NCBI RefSeq assembly: GCF_036226885.1
Contig: NZ_CP109027.1
Location: 1,178,001-1,242,000, forward strand
Origin: Streptomyces sp. NBC_00663
GTDB taxonomy: Bacteria; Actinomycetota; Actinomycetes; Streptomycetales; Streptomycetaceae
DNA length: 64,000 nucleotides
Direction: 5' to 3'
Of this stretch, positions 16,810-24,812 are shown piece after piece. The position numbers were made by a program, and so were the translations under genes. How positions within the stretch are numbered: the stretch's first letter is position 1; each line of letters starts with the position of its first letter. A model generated the notes under the pieces. It was not told the origin of the DNA. It did not search any database and saw only the letters and a list, made by a program, of their open reading frames with translations.

Positions 16810-17859
16810 TCAACGCCCGGCGCGCAGGCCGACGACCGCGCCCTTGAACTCCAGGCTCCGGGAGGCCGCCTCCAGAATGTCCAGCACGCGCAGGCCCGCC
16901 CGGCCGTCGGTCAGCGGCGCCCGGCGCTCGCGGATCGCGTCGCCGAACTCGTCGACCATGCTGCGCAGCGCCTCCTTCTCGCCGAGGGCGGGCGCGACCA
17001 TGTCGCCGGAGCGGTACGAGACGAGCATGTCCCGGCGTTCGTCCGCGCCGATCTCCTGCGGCGAGGCCAGGTCCACGCCACGGTCGTAGACAGCCACCCG
17101 CTGAAGGGGGTTGAGGTCGTCCCAGACCAGGGTGCGCTTGGCGCCGCCGACCATCGTGGTCCGCACCTTGGTCGGGGAGAGCCAGTTGACGTGCACGTGG
17201 GCGATGGCCCCGGTGTTGAGCGTGAGCGTCAGATAGGCCACGCAGGCCTGTCCGGCCCCGATCGGGTCGGCCCCGTGGGCGGCGACGGCGACCGGTTCGA
17301 CGCCGGCGGGGAGGATGAAGTCCAGGATCGACAGGTCGTGCGGGGCCAGGTCCCACATGACGTCGATGTCCTTCTGGACCAGCCCGAGGTTGATGCGGAC
17401 GGAGTCGACGAAGTGGATCTCGCCGAGTTCCCCGGAGTGGACCATGTCCCTGATCCGGCCCACGGCGGGTGTGTAGCAGTAGGTGTGGTCGCACATCAGG
17501 GTGAGCCCGCGTTCCTCCGCCTCGGTCACCAGGCGCATCCCGTCGGCGTAGGTCGCCGCGAGCGGCTTCTCGACGAGGACGTGCTTTCCGGCGCGCAGGG
17601 CGGCCAGGGCGATGTCGAGGTGGGTGCCGGCGGGGGTGGCCACGGCGACGGCGGCCACCTCGGGGTCGGCGAGGACGGCCGCGTAGTCCGCGGTGGCCTG
17701 GACGGTGGAGTAGGCGCCGAGGACCCGCTGGGCCCGGTCCACGTCGAGGTCGCACAGCCGGCGCAGCCGGAAGCGGTCGCTGGCCTGGAAGTTGCGTACG
17801 AGGTTGGGACCCCAGTAACCGGCCCCGACGACCGCGACCCCCAACGGCTCCTGCGTCAC
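16810..17859 (-). CDS. Gfo/Idh/MocA family NAD(P)-dependent sugar oxidoreductase
   Basis: About 349 residues. An N-terminal Rossmann fold starts Val-Ala-Val-Val-Gly-Ala-Gly-Tyr-Trp-Gly-Pro-Asn, followed by Val-Leu-Val-Glu-Lys-Pro, the family's EKP motif with the catalytic-site lysine, and Asp-Leu-Ala-Pro-His-Asp-Leu, the substrate-site histidine region. The family oxidises a ring hydroxyl of a sugar nucleotide. WlbA-type members create the 3-keto group used by a DegT aminotransferase, which would fit this operon. I chose GTG 17859 because AGAGGAG precedes it. An in-frame ATG at 17919 that overlaps the upstream stop by one base would add 20 residues, including a duplicated Asp-Leu-Pro-Lys-Asn-Arg encoded by the 18-bp tandem repeat. 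Confidence 0.85.
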   Translation of the reverse strand: MTQEPLGVAVVGAGYWGPNLVRNFQASDRFRLRRLCDLDVDRAQRVLGAYSTVQATADYAAVLADPEVAAVAVATPAGTHLDIALAALRAGKHVLVEKPLAATYADGMRLVTEAEERGLTLMCDHTYCYTPAVGRIRDMVHSGELGEIHFVDSVRINLGLVQKDIDVMWDLAPHDLSILDFILPAGVEPVAVAAHGADPIGAGQACVAYLTLTLNTGAIAHVHVNWLSPTKVRTTMVGGAKRTLVWDDLNPLQRVAVYDRGVDLASPQEIGADERRDMLVSYRSGDMVAPALGEKEALRSMVDEFGDAIRERRAPLTDGRAGLRVLDILEAASRSLEFKGAVVGLRAGR

Positions 17860-17875
17860 AGCGCTCCTCTTTCCT

Positions 17876-17914
17876 CGGTTCTTCGGTAGGTCCCGGTTCT
17901 TCGGTAGGTCCCGG
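17876..17914. repeat. Two perfect tandem copies of an 18-bp unit
   Basis: The 18-mer starting GGTTCTTCGGTAGG occurs at 17877-17894 and again at 17895-17912, and the match continues one base outward on the left and two on the right. It lies between the sugar transferase stop and the best start of the oxidoreductase. Because 18 is a multiple of three, copy-number change would keep the frame of the longer alternative start and would change the spacing between the coupled genes. Confidence 0.85.
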
Positions 17915-17918
17915 CTCA

Positions 17919-19358
17919 TCAGTAGGCCCCCGTTCCACGCACCACCGCGGACCCGGTGCGCAGCAGAATGGTCAGGTCGAGGCCCATCGACCAGTTGTCC
18001 ACGTAGCCGAGATCGAGCCGGACCGCCTCGTCCCAGGGCAGGTCGGAACGGCCGCTGACCTGCCACAGTCCGGTGAGCCCTGGCTTGACGAGCAGCCGGC
18101 GCTTGATGTCGGAGGTGTACTCCTCGACCTCTTCGGGCAGCGGAGGACGCGGCCCCACGAGCGACATGTCGCCCCGCACCACGTTGAGCAGCTGCGGCAG
18201 TTCGTCGAGGGAGCTGCGGCGCAGGAACGCGCCGACGCGGGTGACGCGCGGGTCCTGCTTCATCTTGAACAGCAGGCCGTCGCTGTTCTCGTTGAGGTGC
18301 GCCAGCTCCGCCTTGAGGGCCTCGGAATCGGTCCGCATCGTACGGAACTTGAGCATGGTGAAGTGGTCGCCGTACCGGCCCACCCGCTGTTGGCGGAAGA
18401 GCGCCGGTCCTGAGCTGTCGAGCCGCACGACCAGGGCGACGAGGAGCATGGGCAGCGCGAGGAAAAGCAGCAGTACAGCCGCGAGGGAACGATCCAGCAG
18501 TTGCTTGGGCAGCCGCGCGAACCGGGAGAGGTTCGGCGCCTGGATCCGCACCAGCGGCACCCCGTTGGTGGGCCGGACCGCGAGCCGCGGCGCGGACACG
18601 TCGGCCAGCATCGGGGCCAGCAGGAAGTCGACGCCCTGGGCGGCGGCCATCCAGGACATCCGGCGCAGGACGGAGGCGTCGAGCTCGGGCGCCGGGAGCA
18701 CCACCATGGCGCTGACTCCCATGACCCGCACGACGTCGTTCATGTCGTCGACACCGCCGAGGACGGGGATCCCCAACTTGCGGATCTCCGTGGCGTTCTC
18801 GGGGTCGGTCAGACACACCCCGGCGAGCTGGAGCTCCTGCGCCCCGCCGCGGCGCAGTACGGCGACCAGTTCCAGGATGCCGTGCGCCGGACCGACCAGC
18901 AGGGTCGAGCTCCGGTCCCGGCCGCGCGCCCAGCGCCGGAGCAGTCCGCGGCGCAGCAGGTAGCGGACGGGCAGGGCGATCACGACAGCGGGTACCGCGG
19001 CCATGGTCATGTCATGGAAGAGGTCCGAGTCGTGCGCGAACAGCCAGTACGCGACCGCGGCCAAGGCCGGCAGTGCGACGGCTCCGCGCAGCACCCTTCG
19101 GTACTCCTCGGTCCCCTGTCCCAGGGCACCGCGGTCGTAGGTGCGATGGGCGAGCATCGCCAGGATCCAGGTCGGCGGCAGCACCAGGGCCACCGCCCAG
19201 CGGCCGTATGCGCCGTGGATCATCAATGCCGCGACAACGGCCGCGAGGCCGTCCGCGACGAGCAGAACGGTCCGGTACTTCCGGTCCCAGGGTCTTCGGC
19301 GAGCTGCCGGACGTCTAAGTTCCACATCCAATTGCTCATGCGTGACCTCAATGGTCAT
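17919..19358 (-). CDS. Polyprenyl-phosphate sugar-1-phosphate transferase (WcaJ/WbaP-type)
   Basis: A 479-residue initiating enzyme that moves a hexose-1-phosphate from an NDP-sugar to undecaprenyl phosphate, the first step in repeat-unit assembly. The first 140 residues hold about four membrane helices, residues about 150-270 a CoA-binding-like soluble domain, and a fifth hydrophobic helix is near 285-310. The catalytic domain shows Leu-Lys-Phe-Arg-Thr-Met-Arg, Leu-Arg-Arg-Ser-Ser-Leu-Asp-Glu-Leu-Pro-Gln, Ser-Leu-Val-Gly-Pro-Arg-Pro and Lys-Pro-Gly-Leu-Thr-Gly-Leu-Trp-Gln-Val, all diagnostic. It is the first gene of the leftward amino-sugar operon, preceded by a 366-bp gap that should hold the promoter. 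The sugar it loads is unknown. Confidence 0.93.
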   Translation of the reverse strand: MTIEVTHEQLDVELRRPAARRRPWDRKYRTVLLVADGLAAVVAALMIHGAYGRWAVALVLPPTWILAMLAHRTYDRGALGQGTEEYRRVLRGAVALPALAAVAYWLFAHDSDLFHDMTMAAVPAVVIALPVRYLLRRGLLRRWARGRDRSSTLLVGPAHGILELVAVLRRGGAQELQLAGVCLTDPENATEIRKLGIPVLGGVDDMNDVVRVMGVSAMVVLPAPELDASVLRRMSWMAAAQGVDFLLAPMLADVSAPRLAVRPTNGVPLVRIQAPNLSRFARLPKQLLDRSLAAVLLLFLALPMLLVALVVRLDSSGPALFRQQRVGRYGDHFTMLKFRTMRTDSEALKAELAHLNENSDGLLFKMKQDPRVTRVGAFLRRSSLDELPQLLNVVRGDMSLVGPRPPLPEEVEEYTSDIKRRLLVKPGLTGLWQVSGRSDLPWDEAVRLDLGYVDNWSMGLDLTILLRTGSAVVRGTGAY

Positions 19359-19724
19359 GGCCCCCCACCACAGGCGCAGCTACCCCTGGCCGCAAGAGAT
19401 CAGGACATACCGTCGCACGTCCGCGGCAGGGCTGGATCAGTGCCGATGTGTCTCCTCCACACAGCGACACCGGAATCAAGAAAGCAGAGCCGGAAAGCAA
19501 TCAAAAAGGCCCGCGACGGTTCCCCAACCGCCCCATGACCTTTGCAAGTTGGTCAATGAGAGTTTCCCATCCGGTTACCAAGGCGGCGCCTTGGCGTGCC
19601 TTCAGAGGTAAGTTCCCCTCCCCCACCGGCCCGGCGGACCTCAATCTAGAGCATTGAACGCAGTCACGGGAACAGTTGGACGAAACACACATCGCAATCG
19701 CGACACCGACGTCATACTGCCCAG
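19359..19724. other. 366-bp divergent intergenic region of the polysaccharide locus
   Basis: No convincing gene. It separates the leftward sugar-transferase operon from a rightward glycosyltransferase, so it should carry both promoters. The part at 19480-19720 is noticeably richer in A/T than its surroundings. An inverted repeat CCAAGGC-GGC-GCCTTGG lies at 19578-19594, and a shorter one, CGGTT-CCCC-AACCG, near 19515-19530. CATACT at about 19712-19717 would serve as a -10 for a leaderless transcript starting at the GTG at 19725. None of these is proven. Confidence 0.5.
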
Positions 19725-20573
19725 GTGACGAGCATCGTGATCCCGGCGCACAACGAGGCGCGCGTCATCGGCCGGCTCCTCGACTCGCTGCTGGAGGACC
19801 CCGCGGACGAGCGGACGGACATCGTGGTTGTGTGCAATGGCTGCACCGACGACACCGCCCGGATCGCGGCCCAACGCGGCCCCCGCGTACGGGTGGTGGA
19901 GATCCCCGTGCCCTCCAAACACGCCGCGCTGCGGGCGGGCGACGACCACGCGCTCGGCTTCCCCCGGATCTACGTGGACGCCGACGTCGTCCTCTCGGGA
20001 GCGGATGCGCGGACCCTGGCCGAGCCCCTGGCGGACGACACCTCGGGCATCCTCGCCACCGCCCCCGAACGGCACCTTCCGCTGGCCGGCTGCGCCTGGC
20101 GGGTACGGGCGTATTACCGGGTGTGGCAACGCCTTCCGGCGGTGCGGGAGGGCCTGTTCGGCCGGGGTGTGATCGCGGTGTCCGAGGAAGGCCACGCCCG
20201 TATCGCGGCGCTGCCTCCGCTGATGGCGGACGACCTGGCCGCGTCCCTGGCGTTCACCGCCGGGGAACGGCGGGTGGTCGACGCGGCGCGGGTCGTGGTC
20301 CATCCGCCGCGCACCTGGGGGGACTTGATCAAACGCCGGATCCGGGCCATGGTCTCCACCGCGCAGGTCGAACAGCACCGGGACCCGGCGGAGGCCTCCG
20401 CGCGCACGAGCGTGGCCGACCTCAAGGGCCTGCTCCGCAAGGAGCCGAGGCTCCTCGCGGCGGTCGTCGTGTTCGTCGGCGCGGCGGTCGTCTCCCGGCG
20501 CCGGGCCCAGAAGGCCATCCGGGCCCGGGACTTCGACACCTGGCTGCGGGACGACAGCAGTCGGCAGAACTGA
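19725..20573 (+). CDS. Family 2 glycosyltransferase with C-terminal hydrophobic segment
   Basis: A 282-residue GT-A type enzyme: Thr-Ser-Ile-Val-Ile-Pro-Ala-His-Asn-Glu at the start, Val-Cys-Asn-Gly-Cys-Thr-Asp-Asp-Thr for nucleotide binding and Val-Asp-Ala-Asp-Val for the metal. There is a Met-Ala-Asp-Asp-Leu catalytic-region motif. A hydrophobic stretch near residues 245-260 (Leu-Ala-Ala-Val-Val-Val-Phe-Val-Gly-Ala-Ala) may anchor it to the membrane. No Shine-Dalgarno is visible before GTG 19725 and a -10-like hexamer sits just upstream, so translation may be leaderless. It probably belongs to the same polysaccharide pathway. The following exporter gene starts 49 bases later and may be co-transcribed. 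Confidence 0.83.
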   Translation: MTSIVIPAHNEARVIGRLLDSLLEDPADERTDIVVVCNGCTDDTARIAAQRGPRVRVVEIPVPSKHAALRAGDDHALGFPRIYVDADVVLSGADARTLAEPLADDTSGILATAPERHLPLAGCAWRVRAYYRVWQRLPAVREGLFGRGVIAVSEEGHARIAALPPLMADDLAASLAFTAGERRVVDAARVVVHPPRTWGDLIKRRIRAMVSTAQVEQHRDPAEASARTSVADLKGLLRKEPRLLAAVVVFVGAAVVSRRRAQKAIRARDFDTWLRDDSSRQN

Positions 20574-20622
20574 TCGCACCGCGATCGGCACGCATGGGCA
20601 CACCGCACCTGGAGTCCTGATC

Positions 20623-21888
20623 ATGTACCTCACCGACCGCTCCGCCACCCCGGAGGCGGACACCGCGCCGGGCCGAAGACGCGGCCCGGGGTCCAGGGTC
20701 GCCCCGGTCGTGCTCGTACTGGGCACGGTCAGTCTGATCACCGACATCTCGTCGGAGATGGTCACCGCCGTCCTCCCCCTCTATCTCGTCACCACCCTCG
20801 GCTTCAGCCCCCTCGGCTTCGGCGCCCTCGACGGCGTCTACAACGGCGTCAGCGCACTGGTGCAGCTCACCGGCGGCCATCTCGCCGACCGGATCCGCAA
20901 CCACAAGCTGCTCGCCGGGCTCGGCTACGGCCTGTCCGCGCTGTGCAAGCCGCTGCTCCTGCTCGCCGGCAGCATCGGCGCCCTCGGCACCGTTCTCGCC
21001 CTGGACCGGACCGGAAAGGGCCTGCGCACCGCCCCGCGCGACGCGATGATCTCCCTCTCCACACCGGTCGAGCGGCAGGGCCGCGCCTTCGGTGTGCACC
21101 GGGCGATGGACACCACCGGCGCGATGCTCGGCCCGCTGGCCGCCTTCTTCATCCTGCGCGCCGCGGCCGACGGCTACGACGCCGTGTTCGGCGTGAGCGC
21201 GTGCGTCGCCGTGCTCGGTGTGGTCGTACTCCTGCTGTTCGTGCCCGGCAAGCGACGCGACACACCGGACGAGGCCGGGGCCGAACCGAGGCCGCCCGTC
21301 CGGGTCGGGGAGGCGCTGGCGCTGCTGCGGGTGCCGCGGCTGCGGGCGCTCGCCGGGTGTGCCGCGCTGCTCGGTCTGACCACCGTCAGCGACGCGTTCG
21401 TCTATCTGCTGCTCCAGCGCCGGGCGGGGGTCGGCGAGGAGTGGTTCACGCTGCTGCCGCTGGGCACCGCCGTGGTGTTCCTGCTGCTGGCCGTGCCGCT
21501 CGGCGCGCTGGCCGACCGGATCGGGCGGCGCACGGTGTTCCTCGCCGGCCACGTCGGCCTGCTCACCGCGTACGCCCTGCTGCTGTGGGCCCCGGACACC
21601 CCGCTGCTCGTGCCTGCCGTGCTCGCCCTGCACGGCGTGTTCTACGCGGCCACCGACGGGGTGCTGCCGGCCGCGCTGGCCGCGGTCGTGCCCGAGCGTC
21701 TGCGCGCCAGCGGCCTCGCCATCGTCGGCACCAGCCAGGCGCTGGCCCGCTTCTGCTGTTCGCTTGCCTTCGGCGCCGCCTGGACCCTGTGGGGCGACGG
21801 TCCGGCCCTGGCCGGCTCGGCGGTGGGCCTGCTGTGCTGTGCAGCGGTCGCGGGTGTGGTGCTGCGGCCGTCCGGCGGGTCACGATGA
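20623..21888 (+). CDS. MFS transporter
   Basis: A 421-residue major facilitator with about 12 membrane helices. The loop between helices 2 and 3 reads His-Leu-Ala-Asp-Arg-Ile-Arg-Asn, and the loop between helices 8 and 9 reads Gly-Ala-Leu-Ala-Asp-Arg-Ile-Gly-Arg-Arg, both variants of the family's GxxxDRxGRR motif. The N-terminal Ile-Thr-Asp-Ile-Ser-Ser-Glu-Met and the Arg-Thr-Gly-Lys-Gly-Leu-Arg-Thr-Ala-Pro-Arg-Asp loop match a subgroup often annotated as drug or metabolite exporters. ATG 20623 is preceded by GGAG at 8 bases. Its stop overlaps a possible ATG of the next gene. The cargo is unknown. Confidence 0.85.
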   Translation: MYLTDRSATPEADTAPGRRRGPGSRVAPVVLVLGTVSLITDISSEMVTAVLPLYLVTTLGFSPLGFGALDGVYNGVSALVQLTGGHLADRIRNHKLLAGLGYGLSALCKPLLLLAGSIGALGTVLALDRTGKGLRTAPRDAMISLSTPVERQGRAFGVHRAMDTTGAMLGPLAAFFILRAAADGYDAVFGVSACVAVLGVVVLLLFVPGKRRDTPDEAGAEPRPPVRVGEALALLRVPRLRALAGCAALLGLTTVSDAFVYLLLQRRAGVGEEWFTLLPLGTAVVFLLLAVPLGALADRIGRRTVFLAGHVGLLTAYALLLWAPDTPLLVPAVLALHGVFYAATDGVLPAALAAVVPERLRASGLAIVGTSQALARFCCSLAFGAAWTLWGDGPALAGSAVGLLCCAAVAGVVLRPSGGSR

Positions 21889-21941
21889 CCGCCGCGCCTC
21901 CCGGCATCACCACGGAACCGACAACCGCCTCAAGGATCCCC

Positions 21942-22964
21942 ATGACCTCGCTCCGCCGCCGCCTGCTCATCCTCGTCGCGGCGGTCGTGCTGCTGGCCGG
22001 TCTGGCCACCGGCATGGTCCTGCACGCCGCCGACCGCGCGGACCGGGCCAACCAGCCACAGGCCGGCGGACCCGCCGTCAGTTCGGGCAAGTTGACGCTC
22101 GACCGCAAGAACCTGCTGACCTTCGTCAACGCGGCCGCGGGCCCGCACCGCACCGCCGTCGCCGCGGTACCGTCCGCCGACCCCGGCGCCGGGCGGACCG
22201 CGTCGGACCTGAAGTGCGCCCGCTTCTACGCGGCGGCGGGAACGGGCGTCTGCCTCCAGTCCGACACCGGCGTCCTCAAGCAGAGCAACCGCGCCCTGCT
22301 CCTGGACGCCGACCTGCGCACCGTACGCACCTTCCCGCTCGCGGGCATCCCCAGCCGGGCCCGGGTCTCGCCCAGCGGCCGCTTCGTCGCCTGGACGGTC
22401 TTCGTGTCCGGCGAGTCCTACGCGTCCGCCTTCTTCTCCACCCGCACCTCGATCCTCGACACCCGTACGATGAAGCTGATCCCCAGCCTGGAGACGTTCT
22501 CGATCAAGCTGGACGGGAAGGCGTACAACGCGGCGGACATCAACTTCTGGGGCGTCACCTTCGCCACCGACGACGACACCTTCTACGCGACCCTGAACAC
22601 CGCCAACAAGACGTACCTGGTGCGGGGTTCGCTCTCCGGGCAGTCGGTGACCACGCTGGTCGAGAACGTGGAGTGCCCCTCCCTCTCCCCCGACGGGAGC
22701 CGCGTCGCCTTCAAGAAGCGGGTGCTGTCACGCACCGACCTCTGGCGCGAATACGTCCTCGATCTGCGCACCCTGCGCGAGACCCCGCTCGCCGAACGGC
22801 ACAGCGTCGACGACCAGGCCACCTGGCTGGACGACGACACCGTCGCCTACGCCCTCCCCGCCGAGGGCAAGGTCGGCACCACCGATCTGTGGAGCGTGCC
22901 CGCCGACGGCAAGGGCACGCCGCACCTGTTGATCGCGGGCGCGTCGTCCCCGGCACCCCTGTAG
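21942..22964 (+). CDS. Membrane-anchored TolB/WD40-like beta-propeller protein
   Basis: A 340-residue protein with one N-terminal membrane helix (Leu-Leu-Ile-Leu-Val-Ala-Ala-Val-Val-Leu-Leu-Ala-Gly) after Arg-Arg-Arg. The long extracytoplasmic part has repeated Ser-Pro-Ser-Gly-Arg-Phe-Val-Ala-Trp and Ser-Pro-Asp-Gly-Ser-Arg-Val-Ala-Phe units, the blade motif of TolB-like propellers. AAGGA lies 8 bases before ATG 21942, which decided the start; ATG 21885, which overlaps the previous gene's stop by 4 nt, would add 19 residues. Coupling to the MFS gene suggests a shared function, perhaps substrate sensing or delivery outside the membrane, but that is a guess. Two cysteines (Leu-Lys-Cys, Gly-Val-Cys) could form a disulfide. 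Confidence 0.7.
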   Translation: MTSLRRRLLILVAAVVLLAGLATGMVLHAADRADRANQPQAGGPAVSSGKLTLDRKNLLTFVNAAAGPHRTAVAAVPSADPGAGRTASDLKCARFYAAAGTGVCLQSDTGVLKQSNRALLLDADLRTVRTFPLAGIPSRARVSPSGRFVAWTVFVSGESYASAFFSTRTSILDTRTMKLIPSLETFSIKLDGKAYNAADINFWGVTFATDDDTFYATLNTANKTYLVRGSLSGQSVTTLVENVECPSLSPDGSRVAFKKRVLSRTDLWREYVLDLRTLRETPLAERHSVDDQATWLDDDTVAYALPAEGKVGTTDLWSVPADGKGTPHLLIAGASSPAPL

Positions 22965-22970
22965 GCGCTG

Positions 22971-23915
22971 CTACAGCTGCGGGAGCACGTCCCCGGCGAT
23001 GAGTTCCAGGTGGTCGAGGTCGTGGAGGTCGATCAGCCTCAGATGGACGCGGCTCGCTCCGATCGCGGCGAACTCACCCAGCCGCCGCACGAGTTGGGCC
23101 GGGGATCCGATCACCGGATCCTCCGGCGGCAGCGCGCTCTTGACGTGCAGCGGGGCGGCCCGCCGTCGCGCCTGCGCGTCGGTACGGCCGATGGCCACCA
23201 CGACCCCGGCCGAGAGCACCAGGGGTGACCGGCCGCTGTCGGCCCGCCCGGTCCGCTCGCACGCCTCGGCGACCCGCCGGTACGCCCGGGCGGTCTCCGC
23301 CACCGACGTGAACGGCATGTTGAACTCGTCGGCGTACCGGGCCGCCAGCTCCGGGGTCCGCTTCGGCCCGCGCCCGCCCACGATGATCGGCGGCCCGGGC
23401 ACTTGCACCGGCTTCGGCAGAGCGGGCGCGTCGACCAGCCGGTAGTGCTCGCCGAGATGGCTGAAACGCTCGCCGACCGGGGTCCGCCACAGCCCGGTGA
23501 GCACCGCCAGTTGCTCCGCGAGCCGGTCGAAGCGCTCCGGGGCGGGCGGGAACGGGATGCCGTACGAGGTGTGCTCACGTGTGAACCAGCCCGCCCCGAG
23601 CCCGAGTTCGACCCGACCCCCGCTCATCCGGTCGGCCTGCGCCACCGTCACGGCGAGCGGGCCGGGGAGCCTGAAGGTGGCCGGGGTGACCAGGGTGCCG
23701 AGGCGGATCCGGGAGGTCTCCCGGGCGAGCGTGCCGAGCGTCAGCCAGGCGTCGGTGGGACCGGGCAGACCGGGATCGTCCCCCATGGCCTGATAGTGGT
23801 CGGCCCGGAAGAAGCCCTCGAATCCGCAGTCCTCGACGCGTTGTGCGAAGCGCAGCTGGTCCTCGTAGTCGGCGCCGCGGTGCGGCTCGGTGAAGACACA
23901 GACCCGCAAACTCAT
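22971..23915 (-). CDS. LLM-class flavin/F420-dependent oxidoreductase
   Basis: A 314-residue luciferase-like (TIM-barrel) oxidoreductase. It has the family's early Phe-Phe-Arg-Ala-Asp-His-Tyr and Arg-Ile-Arg-Leu-Gly-Thr-Leu-Val-Thr-Pro segments, the Gly-Gly-Arg-Val-Glu-Leu-Gly-Leu-Gly-Ala-Gly-Trp stretch and a C-terminal Pro-Ala-Gln-Leu-Val-Arg-Arg. The cofactor (FMN or F420) cannot be decided by eye; the length and pattern fit the F420-dependent group common in actinomycetes. Its ATG overlaps the stop of the ABC ATPase gene by one base. Pairing of LLM enzymes with SsuABC-like importers is known for alkanesulfonate use, which makes oxidative cleavage of the imported compound a reasonable inference. 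Confidence 0.85.
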   Translation of the reverse strand: MSLRVCVFTEPHRGADYEDQLRFAQRVEDCGFEGFFRADHYQAMGDDPGLPGPTDAWLTLGTLARETSRIRLGTLVTPATFRLPGPLAVTVAQADRMSGGRVELGLGAGWFTREHTSYGIPFPPAPERFDRLAEQLAVLTGLWRTPVGERFSHLGEHYRLVDAPALPKPVQVPGPPIIVGGRGPKRTPELAARYADEFNMPFTSVAETARAYRRVAEACERTGRADSGRSPLVLSAGVVVAIGRTDAQARRRAAPLHVKSALPPEDPVIGSPAQLVRRLGEFAAIGASRVHLRLIDLHDLDHLELIAGDVLPQL

Positions 23916-24697
23916 CACCCCTCCGTCTCGGCCGGTGCGGACTGGTCCCGTTCCATGAGCAGTTCGTGCAGATCGGCGCTGCACCGGGCGACTTCGCCGA
24001 GATGTTCGGTGCGGCCCAGGGTCCTCGGCCGGGGTATGCGGATGTCGACGATCTTGCGGATCCGGCCGGGGCGCGGGGTGAGCACCACGACCCGGTCGGC
24101 GAGCAGCACGGCCTCGTCGATGGAGTGGGTGACGAACACGACGGTGGACGCGTTCTCGGCGTGGATGCGCTGGAGTTCCACCGCGAGATCGGCGCGGGTG
24201 AGCGCGTCGAGTGCGGAGAAGGGCTCGTCCATGAGCAGCACCCGCGGTTCGCCCATCAGCGACCGGCACAGGGCGACACGCTGCTGCATTCCGCCGGACA
24301 GCTCGTGCGGCCGGTGCTTCTCGAAGCCGCTCAGCCCGGCCGTCGCCAGCAGTTGGTGCGCCCGCTCGCGGTGCCGGGCCTTGTTCCAGCCGAAGATCTC
24401 CACAGGCAGCAGGACGTTGTCGAGGACGGACCGCCAGGGCAGCAGGGCCGGCCGCTGGAACAGCAGGGCGACGTCCCGCCGGGCCCCGGCGACCCGCTCG
24501 CCGCCGATGGTGATCTCGCCGGTGGTGGCCGACAGCAGCCCGGCGATCAGCCGGAGCAGGGTGGACTTGCCGCACCCGGAGCGGCCCACCACGGCCACGA
24601 ACTCGCCCTCGGCGATGTGCAGGCCGATGTCCTGGAGCGCCACCGTGGAGCCGGACCGGCCGGCGAAGCTCCGCGACACACCGGTCAGTCCGATCAT
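23915..24697 (-). CDS. ABC transporter ATP-binding protein, sulfonate/nitrate (SsuB/TauB) type
   Basis: A 260-residue ATPase with Walker A Gly-Arg-Ser-Gly-Cys-Gly-Lys-Ser-Thr, Q-loop Leu-Leu-Phe-Gln-Arg-Pro, signature Leu-Ser-Gly-Gly-Met-Gln-Gln-Arg-Val, Walker B Val-Leu-Leu-Met-Asp-Glu-Pro and the His switch Val-Thr-His-Ser-Ile-Asp-Glu-Ala. The Ser-Ile-Asp-Glu-Ala segment is usual for the nitrate/sulfonate/taurine group. ATG 24697 follows AAGGGG at about 8 bases; the frame is open further upstream but without a better site. It energises the importer whose binding protein and permease are encoded divergently across 115 bp. It is the first gene of a two-gene leftward operon with the LLM oxidoreductase. 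Confidence 0.9.
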   Translation of the reverse strand: MIGLTGVSRSFAGRSGSTVALQDIGLHIAEGEFVAVVGRSGCGKSTLLRLIAGLLSATTGEITIGGERVAGARRDVALLFQRPALLPWRSVLDNVLLPVEIFGWNKARHRERAHQLLATAGLSGFEKHRPHELSGGMQQRVALCRSLMGEPRVLLMDEPFSALDALTRADLAVELQRIHAENASTVVFVTHSIDEAVLLADRVVVLTPRPGRIRKIVDIRIPRPRTLGRTEHLGEVARCSADLHELLMERDQSAPAETEG

Positions 24698-24812
24698 CCG
24701 GCGTCCCCTTCCCCGCACCTGGCTCACAACTGCCCGTTTCTCGTACGCTGTTGACCGCATCAAGTGTCATGCCCTCGACGGTTCCGTCCTACCGTTCGGA
24801 AAGGACAACACT
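24698..24812. promoter_or_regulatory. Divergent promoter region of the ABC importer
   Basis: The 115 bases between the leftward ATPase gene and the rightward binding-protein gene must hold both promoters. A TTGACC at about 24749 and a TTGATG on the opposite strand near 24760 are -35-like, but I could not pair either with a good -10 box. No riboswitch fold (for example TPP) was recognised. Confidence 0.4.

Noticed and set aside
24698..24812. Thiamine (TPP) riboswitch before the NMT1-like binding protein
   Set aside because: The family name suggested it, but the conserved TPP-aptamer sequence blocks are not present.
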